64,000 nucleotides of DNA from Streptomyces sp. LUP47B (GTDB taxonomy: Bacteria; Actinomycetota; Actinomycetes; Streptomycetales; Streptomycetaceae). Below the pieces are notes generated by a model. The model was given only the letters and a program-made list of their open reading frames with translations, searched no databases and had not been told where the DNA came from. The DNA is taken from assembly GCF_001746295.1 (NCBI RefSeq), contig NZ_MJAH01000003.1, positions 203,922 to 267,921 of the forward strand. Reading direction: 5' to 3'. This document shows, in pieces, positions 57,962 through 64,000 of the stretch; position 1 is the first letter of the stretch, and every line of letters begins with the position of its first letter. The position numbers and the translations under genes were made by a program.

Positions 57962-58972
57962 ATGGCTCAAAGGGCATCGAAGAAGTCGGCCGGTCCGGCC
58001 GCGAACCACACATCCGCGCAGGTCGTCAGGGATCTGCATGAGCGCATGGTGCGCATCCGGCTGTTCGAGACCGAGGCCGGAAAGCTCATGGAGGCCGGCA
58101 AACTGCCGGGCTTCCTGCATCTCTACGTCGGTCAGGAAGCCGTGGCCGCGGGCGTGATGGCGGCCCTGCGCGACGACGACCAGATCACCTCCACGCACCG
58201 CGGGCACGGGCATGCCGTGGCCAAGGGTGTCAGTTTCAAGCACATGTACGCAGAGCTCTACGGCCGCGTCACCGGCGCCTGCCTCGGCCGCGGTGGAAGC
58301 ATGCACATCAACGACGTCTCCCTCGGCATGCTCGGCGCCAACGGCATCGTCGGTGCCGGCGTCCCGATCGCCGTGGGCGCCGCCTTCGCCGCCCAGTACC
58401 GGGGCGAGGACAACATCGCCGTCACCTTCTTCGGTGACGGCGCCACCAACATCGGCAGCTTCCACGAGGGCGCCAACATGGCCGCGATCCTGCGGCTGCC
58501 GGTCCTGTTCATCTGCGAGAACAACGGCTACGCCGAGTTCACCCCGCAGTCGAAGCACATGCTGATCACCGACGTCGCCGAGCGGGCCGCGTCCTACGGC
58601 ATGCCCAGCGTGATCGTCGACGGCATGGACGCGCTCGCCGTCCACCAGGCCACCGTCGAAGCCGTCGAACGCGCCCGGGCCGGCGAGGGCCCCATGTTCA
58701 TCGAGGCCAAGACCTACCGCTACTACGACCACCAAGGCGTCAAGGGACTGCGGCACCCCTACCGCTCGGACGCGGAGGTCGAGGAGTGGAAGGCCCGCGA
58801 CGCCATCGACCTCATCGAGGCCCGTGCCCTCTCCGACGGCACCGCCACCCGCGCCGAGCTGGACGAGACCTGGCGGCGCACCCGCGACGAGATCGCCGAG
58901 GCCATCGCGTACGCCGAGGCCAGCCCGCTGCCCGACACCGCCGACCTGCTGCTCAACGTCTACTCGGGATGA
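57962..58972 (+). CDS. AcoA-like dehydrogenase E1 alpha subunit
   Basis: A 336-residue thiamine-diphosphate-dependent E1 alpha. The cofactor motif runs from GDG (158-160) to ENN (186-188). It also has HRGHGHAVAKG, GRGGSMH and RYYDHQGVKG, typical of acetoin or branched/pyruvate-type dehydrogenases. Substrates could be acetoin or a short 2-oxo acid. ATG at 57962. It is first of three overlapping genes. Confidence 0.93.
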   Translation: MAQRASKKSAGPAANHTSAQVVRDLHERMVRIRLFETEAGKLMEAGKLPGFLHLYVGQEAVAAGVMAALRDDDQITSTHRGHGHAVAKGVSFKHMYAELYGRVTGACLGRGGSMHINDVSLGMLGANGIVGAGVPIAVGAAFAAQYRGEDNIAVTFFGDGATNIGSFHEGANMAAILRLPVLFICENNGYAEFTPQSKHMLITDVAERAASYGMPSVIVDGMDALAVHQATVEAVERARAGEGPMFIEAKTYRYYDHQGVKGLRHPYRSDAEVEEWKARDAIDLIEARALSDGTATRAELDETWRRTRDEIAEAIAYAEASPLPDTADLLLNVYSG

Positions 58973-60003
58973 CCGCCATGACCACGATCACCGAAGCACC
59001 GGCCCTCGCTCCGGGCGGCACGGCCCGCAAGCTCAGCTACGTCAAGGCCTTCAACGAAGGACTCGCCCAGGCGATGCGCGAGGACGAGAACGTCTTCGTC
59101 GCCGGCGAGGACGTGGCCGGCTACGGCGGCGTCTTCCGCATGTTCGACAACCTGCTCGACGAGTTCGGGCCCCGCCGCATGATCGACACCCCGATCTCCG
59201 AGGCCGCACTCGTCGGCCTGGGCGTGGGCGCCGCCGCCCGGGGACTTCGCCCTGTCGTCGACCTGATGTTCATGGACTTCATCGGCGTCTGCCTGGACCA
59301 GATCGTCAACCAGGCCGCCAAGATGAAGTACATGTTCGGTGGCTCCGTCTCGGTGCCGCTCACCATCACCACCGCCTCCGGCGCGGGCCTCGGCGCCGCC
59401 GCCCAGCACAGCCAGAGCCTGGAGGCCTGGCTCGCGCATGTCCCCGGGCTCAAGGTCGTCATGCCGAGCGACGCGTACACGGCCAAGGGCCTGACCGTGT
59501 CGGCGATCCGGGACGACAACCCGGTCGTCGTGATGCTCAACAAGGTGCTCCTCGGCAGTACGAGCGACGTGCCCGAGCAGATCTACGGCATTCCGCTGGG
59601 GCAGGCGCACACCGCACGGCACGGCTCCGACGTCACCGTCATCGCCCTGGGCCGCATGGTGGGCGAGGCCCTCGCGGCGGCGGATGAACTGGCCGCCGAT
59701 GGCATCGAGGTCGAGGTCATCGACCCGCGTACCGTGCAGCCGCTGGACACCGAGACCATGTTCGCCTCCGTGCGCCGCACCAACCGGGTTCTCGTGGTGC
59801 ACGAGGCCGTGACCTTCGGAGGGCTCGGCGGGGAGATCGCCGCCCAGATCCAGGACGCGGCCTTCGACTACCTGGACGCTCCGGTGCTGCGCATCGGCGC
59901 GCCCTTCTCCCCGGTGCCGTTCTCCCCGGTGCTGGAGAAGGCCTATGTGCCCGACCAGGCCCGCATCGTGCAGGGCTGCCGTCGTCTCCTCGAAAGGTCG
60001 TGA
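58969..60003 (+). CDS. AcoB-like dehydrogenase E1 beta subunit
   Basis: A 344-residue E1 beta, with VFVAGEDVAGYGGVFRMF, DTPISEAALVGLGVGAA and LGRMVGEALAAADELAADG, ending in the usual FSPVLEKAYVPD. It completes the thiamine active site with E1 alpha. ATG at 58969 overlaps the E1 alpha stop (ATGA); a second ATG at 58978 is nearly as good. Confidence 0.93.
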   Translation: MTAMTTITEAPALAPGGTARKLSYVKAFNEGLAQAMREDENVFVAGEDVAGYGGVFRMFDNLLDEFGPRRMIDTPISEAALVGLGVGAAARGLRPVVDLMFMDFIGVCLDQIVNQAAKMKYMFGGSVSVPLTITTASGAGLGAAAQHSQSLEAWLAHVPGLKVVMPSDAYTAKGLTVSAIRDDNPVVVMLNKVLLGSTSDVPEQIYGIPLGQAHTARHGSDVTVIALGRMVGEALAAADELAADGIEVEVIDPRTVQPLDTETMFASVRRTNRVLVVHEAVTFGGLGGEIAAQIQDAAFDYLDAPVLRIGAPFSPVPFSPVLEKAYVPDQARIVQGCRRLLERS

Positions 60004-61415
60004 CCGAAGTGGCGGTCGAGGTTCTGCTGCCGAAGATCGGCCTGACCATGCAGGAAGGCACGATCGACGAGTGGCTCGTGCCGACCGGTGGCGCGGTCTC
60101 GGAAGGTGACGCACTGCTGCGGCTGGCCACCGACAAGGTCGACGTGGACGTCGAGGCGGAGGCCGGAGGCCTGTTCCACCCCGTGGTCCAGGCCGGGGCG
60201 ACCCTTCCGGCAGGGGCGCTGATCGGCTGGCTGCTGGCCGAAGGGGAGGCGCTGCCGGTATCCGGCGGGCCTGTGCCCACCGAACCGGTGGACGCCGGCA
60301 CGGCGGACGCGGTGTCGGCCGCCGCAGGAGTTCCCCCCGTGGCGGCATCCCTCAACGGGAGCGGTGGGCTCAACGGCTCGGGGGGCCGGCTCCTGGCTTC
60401 CCCGAACGCCCGGCGGGTGGCCGCCGAGACCGGAGTCGACCTGGCCGCCCTGCGCGGCACCGGGCCCGGTGGCCGGATCGTCTCCGAGGACGTGGAGGAG
60501 TACCTGCTCGCCTTGCCGGCGCAGCCGCCCGTCGTCCTCTCGGCGGACCCGGTGACCCCCACCTCCCCCCTGGTCCGCCGGCTGGCGAAGGAACGGGGCA
60601 TCGACCTCGCGGACGTACGGCCCACCGGTGCGGGCGGGCGGATCAGACGGGCCGACCTCGACGCCGTCACCCCGGCGGCCGCACCGACTCCGGCGCCGGC
60701 CGGCCGGGCCACCGCGTCGCCACAGCCAGGGGACGTCATCCCGCTGACCGGCATGCGCGGCATCATCGCCGGCCGGATGCACGCCAGCCTCCAGGAGATG
60801 GCCCAGCTGACACACGGCTACGAAGTGCGGATGGACGCCGTCGTGGCCCTGCGGGAGCAACTCAAGCAGGAGTGGGCCGACAGCGACCTGCCGGTGCCCA
60901 GTCTCAACGACTTCCTGATGAAGGCCGCCGCGCTGGCCCTGCGGGACCATCCGCTGCTCAACGCCGGAGTGCTCGAGGACGGCATCCACCTGTTCGAGGA
61001 CATCCACCTCGGGTTCGCGGTCGCGGTGCCCAACGGCCTGCTCGTTCCCGTCATCCAGGACGCGGCGGACCTGCCGCTGCCCGAAATGGCGCGCTGTTCC
61101 CGGAAGTTGGCCGAGAACGCCCGTGCCGGGCGGATCTCCCCGGCGCAGTTGGAGGGCGCCACCTTCACCGTCACCTCACTGGGTGGCTACGGCGTGGACT
61201 TCTTCACTCCCGTGGTCAATCCCGGCAACGTGGCCATCCTCGGCGTGGGCAGGCTCAGGGACGGCGTCGAGTGGGTCGACGACCAGCCGCGGCGGACGCG
61301 GGTGCTCACCCTGAGCCTCACCTTCGACCACCGTGCCGTCGACGGGGCTCCGGCGGCCGAGTACCTGCGCACGGTCGGTGAACTGCTGCGCAGGCCGTTG
61401 CGGTTGCTGGTCTGA
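60000..61415 (+). CDS. E2 dihydrolipoamide acyltransferase with two PSBDs
   Basis: A 471-residue E2. The lipoyl domain has Lys46 in ATDKVDVD. Two subunit-binding domains follow: the first at 131-169 (LASPNARRVAAETGVDL) and the second at 187-224 (TSPLVRRLAKERGIDL). The catalytic core (about 245-471) has DHRAVDG with His444. Having two binding domains is unusual; one is the rule for most E2 proteins. It may have a denser E1/E3 shell. No E3 (lipoamide dehydrogenase) gene is in the window, so it must borrow one. GTG overlaps the E1 beta stop (GTGA). Confidence 0.93.
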   Translation: MTEVAVEVLLPKIGLTMQEGTIDEWLVPTGGAVSEGDALLRLATDKVDVDVEAEAGGLFHPVVQAGATLPAGALIGWLLAEGEALPVSGGPVPTEPVDAGTADAVSAAAGVPPVAASLNGSGGLNGSGGRLLASPNARRVAAETGVDLAALRGTGPGGRIVSEDVEEYLLALPAQPPVVLSADPVTPTSPLVRRLAKERGIDLADVRPTGAGGRIRRADLDAVTPAAAPTPAPAGRATASPQPGDVIPLTGMRGIIAGRMHASLQEMAQLTHGYEVRMDAVVALREQLKQEWADSDLPVPSLNDFLMKAAALALRDHPLLNAGVLEDGIHLFEDIHLGFAVAVPNGLLVPVIQDAADLPLPEMARCSRKLAENARAGRISPAQLEGATFTVTSLGGYGVDFFTPVVNPGNVAILGVGRLRDGVEWVDDQPRRTRVLTLSLTFDHRAVDGAPAAEYLRTVGELLRRPLRLLV

Positions 61416-61457
61416 CGTCGTCTCCGGCGCCCGCGTCCCGTTCTTCCGGCGGAGTGC

Positions 61458-62069
61458 TCAGCCCTTCGTCACCGGATCGGCGATCCGCTCCGCGAGGCGG
61501 CCCACCTCGCGGAGAAAGGAGCGGTGCCCCAGGGAGCGGTACGCCTCGTCCCCCCGCGCCTGTGAGATCGCCGCGGTCTCCAGCAGCGCCAGCACACCCA
61601 GGCCGATCACCGCCGCCTCCGCGTCCGTGACCGGCCCGCCGGCCTTGCGGACCAGCCGCACCAAGTCCTCCAGCAGCTGCGTGCGGACCTCGTGCCGCAG
61701 CGCCTCCGCCTCCTGGCTCATACCGGCCGAGGACACGAAGAAGACGGTGGCGGCGGAGCGGTGTTCGCCCAGCCAGGCCACCAGCGCCGTGATGGCGGGA
61801 CCGATGTCCGTGGCCGGGGTGTGGGTCTCCGCGAGCGTCTCCACCTGCTCACGCAGCGCCGCGGCGAACACCCGCATGCCCTCCACGAGCACCTGGTCCT
61901 TGGAGGAGAAGTGGTAGTACACCGCGGCTGACGTCATCTCCGCCCGCGCGGCGATGTCGGCCACCGTCACCTCGTCCGGAGGCTGGGTCGCGAACAGCTC
62001 CGTGGCCGCCTCGATCACCCACTGCCTGCGCGAGGGGCGGTGAGCGGCGCGGGTTCCGGATGTAGTCAT
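61458..62069 (-). CDS. TetR-family regulator
   Basis: A 203-residue regulator. Residues about 12-60 are the TetR HTH (VTVADIAARAEMTSAAVYYHFSSK); the rest is a helical ligand domain. It is divergent from a second, related TetR gene (62190) with a 120-bp gap and resembles it in the N-terminal HRPSRRQ, so they may be paralogues. It lies 42 bp after the E2 gene, in the opposite direction. Confidence 0.92.
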   Translation of the reverse strand: MTTSGTRAAHRPSRRQWVIEAATELFATQPPDEVTVADIAARAEMTSAAVYYHFSSKDQVLVEGMRVFAAALREQVETLAETHTPATDIGPAITALVAWLGEHRSAATVFFVSSAGMSQEAEALRHEVRTQLLEDLVRLVRKAGGPVTDAEAAVIGLGVLALLETAAISQARGDEAYRSLGHRSFLREVGRLAERIADPVTKG

Positions 62070-62143
62070 GGTGTCAAGTATGCCGGGATCTTTCTGCGCC
62101 CGTACCGCACGGGCACCAGGAATTACGGTCCCGACCAGGCAGA

Positions 62144-62151
62144 GTTACTGG
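62144..62151. promoter_or_regulatory. GTTACTGG half-site
   Basis: GTTACTGG lies 38 bases upstream of the 62190 TetR start. It is the reverse complement of CCAGTAAC in the AcoABC-like promoter (57873-57880). This suggests a common TetR operator, but the second half-site here is degenerate. Confidence 0.4.
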
Positions 62152-62189
62152 ATAGCATGGCGAGTACCGTCGGGCGTACAGGGAGCAGC

Positions 62190-62843
62190 ATGGCCACGAA
62201 GCAGAACGGCAAGCAACCGGCCCACCGTCCTTCGCGGCGGCAGCACATCATCGCGGCCGCGGTCAGGGTGTTCGGGCGCAACGGGTTCGCCGAGACCAGC
62301 GTGCAGGACATCGCGGACGAGGCCGAGGTGGTGCCCACGGCCGTCTACTACCACTTCGCCGGCAAGGAGGAGCTGCTCGAACTGTCCATGCGGCGGGTCT
62401 TCGACCAGCTGAACGCGGTCGTGGAGGCGGCCCGGCCGGAGTCCGAGCCGGGTGACGCCGAAGGCCTGGTGCGGGTCATCGACGCCGTGTGGGACTGGGT
62501 GGAGAAGAACCCGGACGAGGCCCGGCTCTACCAGGTCCAGGTCGCCTCGGCCAACGGCAACCTCAAGGCGCTGCGCGACGAGTTCGAGCAGCGGCACATC
62601 CAGCGGGCGTACGACTATCTGCCGGACGGCACCACCCGCAACCCGCGGGCGGCCAAGACGCGGCATGCGTCGCAGGCGCTCGCCGTGCGCACGCTGATCA
62701 GTACGACCATCCTCGTCACCGCGCTGCGGGCGGAGGGCGGGCCGCTGTCGGAACTGCCGTCACGGTCCGTGCAGGAGGCCGTCAGGGCGTTGGCGCTGCG
62801 CATCGTCGCCGCCGACCGGGGGAGCGCGGCCGCCCCGGCCTGA
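62190..62843 (+). CDS. TetR-family regulator
   Basis: A 217-residue regulator with the TetR HTH at about 22-65 (FAETSVQDIADEAEVVPTAVYYHFAGKE) and a longer helical ligand domain. The start ATG at 62190 has GGGAG upstream; the frame is open further upstream but lacks support. A candidate for control of the AcoABC-like operon through the shared half-site. Confidence 0.92.
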   Translation: MATKQNGKQPAHRPSRRQHIIAAAVRVFGRNGFAETSVQDIADEAEVVPTAVYYHFAGKEELLELSMRRVFDQLNAVVEAARPESEPGDAEGLVRVIDAVWDWVEKNPDEARLYQVQVASANGNLKALRDEFEQRHIQRAYDYLPDGTTRNPRAAKTRHASQALAVRTLISTTILVTALRAEGGPLSELPSRSVQEAVRALALRIVAADRGSAAAPA

Positions 62844-62907
62844 GACCGCCCTCGGGCACGTTCAGCGGAGCCGGTCAGTCACCAGGGCGGCGGAAGGCAG
62901 ACCTGGC

Positions 62908-63612
62908 TCACCAGGGCAGTGGCTCGCGGCCGGCGAACAGCCCGCCCGTCGTCTCGTCGCCGTCAGGGAGGGTCGCCAGCCAGACGGGCGTGTCCGCGCC
63001 CTCCTCCGGGCCGCGCGGCGCGGACGGACCGCCCATGCCGCTGCGGGTCCACCCGGGGTCGGCCGCGTTGACCAGGACGCCAGTGCCGGACAGCTCGCCG
63101 GCGAGCATCCGGGTGAAGGCGTTGAGCGCGGTCTTGGAGACGCGGTAGGCCGGGTGCCGGCCGGAGTCCATCAGCGCCAGGGAGCCGTACGAGCTGGTGA
63201 GGTTGACCACGCGTCCGTAGCCGCCCCGCACCATGCCCGGGACGACGGCCTCGGCCACCCGCCAGGCGCCCACGAGATTGATGTCCAGGGTGGCACGCAG
63301 GATCTCCTCGTCGACGTACGGAGGCCGCAGCTCGCCGTCCAGGGACACTCCCGCGTTGTTCACCAGCACGTCCACCCCGCCGCCGGTCAGCTCCGCGGCC
63401 TCCCGCACCGCTTCGGTGACGCTCTTCGGGGAACTCACGTCCAGGGCCAGCGGCAGCGCCCCCTGGCCGATGGTGCGGCACGCCTCCTCGGCGGCCTCCA
63501 GCTGCCGTGCCGCGACCAGTACCCGCAGCCCCCGCTCCGCGAGTTGTCGGCAGATCTCCACGCCGATCCCGCGAGCGCCGCCGGTGACCAGGGCGGTTCT
63601 GTTCTCGCTCAT
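62908..63612 (-). CDS. SDR-family oxidoreductase
   Basis: A 234-residue SDR with TGGARGIGVEI, NNAGVSLDG and the catalytic pair YRVSK, followed by NAADPGWTRSGMGG. It is the carbonyl reductase/SDR type with short C-terminus. ATG at 63612. It lies 21 bp after the thiolase-like gene at the window edge and is probably cotranscribed. Confidence 0.92.
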   Translation of the reverse strand: MSENRTALVTGGARGIGVEICRQLAERGLRVLVAARQLEAAEEACRTIGQGALPLALDVSSPKSVTEAVREAAELTGGGVDVLVNNAGVSLDGELRPPYVDEEILRATLDINLVGAWRVAEAVVPGMVRGGYGRVVNLTSSYGSLALMDSGRHPAYRVSKTALNAFTRMLAGELSGTGVLVNAADPGWTRSGMGGPSAPRGPEEGADTPVWLATLPDGDETTGGLFAGREPLPW

Positions 63613-63633
63613 GGTGATTCCCTTCGACTGCGG

Positions 63634-64000
63634 TCAGACCGTCAGTACCGCGCAGGCACTGATCCCGGGCGCCCCGTACACATGGGTGAAGCCCACCCGG
63701 GGACCACCGGGCACCTGCACCCCCGGCGCGCGGCCCTGCAACTGCCGTACGACCTCGTGGAACTGGCGCAGACCGGAAGCGCCCACCGGCTCACCACCGG
63801 CCAGGCAGCCGCCGTCGGTGTTGACCGGGATCCGGCCGGTGGGGTCGGTGGCACCCGAGGCCAGCAGTTCCGGCTGCTCGCCGTGCCCGCACAGCCCGGT
63901 CTCCGCCAGGTGGATCAGCTCGGAACCGCTGTCGGTGTCCTGCAACTGCGCGATCTGGACGTCCGAGGGCCTCAGACCCGCGCCGCGGAACACGGCCTCG
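63634..64000 (-). CDS. thiolase-family/SCP-x-like protein, C-terminal part
   Basis: The 5' end lies beyond the window; about 122 C-terminal residues are seen. The segment GGCLAGGEPVGASGLRQFHEV replaces the usual GHP of degradative thiolases with GEP, as in lipid-transfer/SCP-x and Ltp2-like aldolase subunits. It ends GISACAVLTV. A role in retro-aldol or thiolytic cleavage is possible. The partner DUF35 protein gene is not visible and may lie outside. Confidence 0.78.
   Translation of the reverse strand, partial: EAVFRGAGLRPSDVQIAQLQDTDSGSELIHLAETGLCGHGEQPELLASGATDPTGRIPVNTDGGCLAGGEPVGASGLRQFHEVVRQLQGRAPGVQVPGGPRVGFTHVYGAPGISACAVLTV

Overview
The window is GC-rich throughout, uses many GTG starts and GGAGG-type ribosome binding sites, and carries Tat and Sec exported glycosidases, ANTAR, WYL, ROK and TetR regulators and an actinobacterial kdp operon. 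Together these point to the chromosome of a Streptomyces or a close relative. I saw no rRNA, tRNA, CRISPR array, insertion sequence or phage module. Every product name rests on motif reading; no database search was run.

Layout. (1) 1-4.7 kb: a GAF-ANTAR protein, a methyltransferase, an alpha/beta hydrolase divergent from a WYL regulator, a secreted HNH-like protein and a 49-residue basic microprotein. (2) 4.8-23 kb: a secreted plant-polysaccharide locus. It holds a GH43 gene followed by a GH10-GH62 fusion, a GH27 alpha-galactosidase followed by a CE1-like esterase with a CBM2, a GH29 alpha-fucosidase with a beta/gamma-crystallin-like and a ricin-type domain, and a 1391-residue GH35 beta-galactosidase. 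GntR and ROK regulators, an APC permease and a metallo-hydrolase lie among them. CGAAA/TTTCG palindromes flank the divergent GH43 and GH27 promoters. The mixture suits arabinoxylan and branched hemicellulose breakdown. (3) 23-25.7 kb: a flavin/F420-type oxidase-fold protein and a DUF485-plus-sodium:solute symporter pair, then a decayed SDR gene. (4) 26.6-32.1 kb: kdpFABC and kdpE, preceded by a 27-residue membrane microprotein and lacking kdpD between kdpC and kdpE. (5) 32.2-36.3 kb: an RHH/HicB-like protein, a DUF4097 protein and a DrrAB-type exporter in one operon, divergent from a GtrA-like gene.

(6) 36.4-64 kb is a dense catabolic region of six multi-gene transcription units controlled from a few divergent promoters. 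It encodes acyl-CoA ligase, acyl-CoA dehydrogenase, hydroxyacyl-CoA dehydrogenase, two thiolase-family proteins, a VanB-type flavin reductase, two Rieske oxygenases with a ferredoxin, several SDR/MDR oxidoreductases and an ABM-type monooxygenase. It also encodes a swivelling-histidine phosphotransferase-like protein with no ATP-grasp domain, an RbsABC-type importer with an alcohol dehydrogenase, a ThuA protein, and an AcoABC-like 2-oxo acid/acetoin dehydrogenase whose E2 has two subunit-binding domains. Two related TetR regulators sit divergently near its right side, and a half-site upstream of one recurs in the AcoABC promoter. The gene content suggests import, oxygenation and CoA-dependent breakdown of an aromatic, terpenoid or glycosylated compound. 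The substrate cannot be read from the sequence, and this is the best candidate here for an undescribed system.
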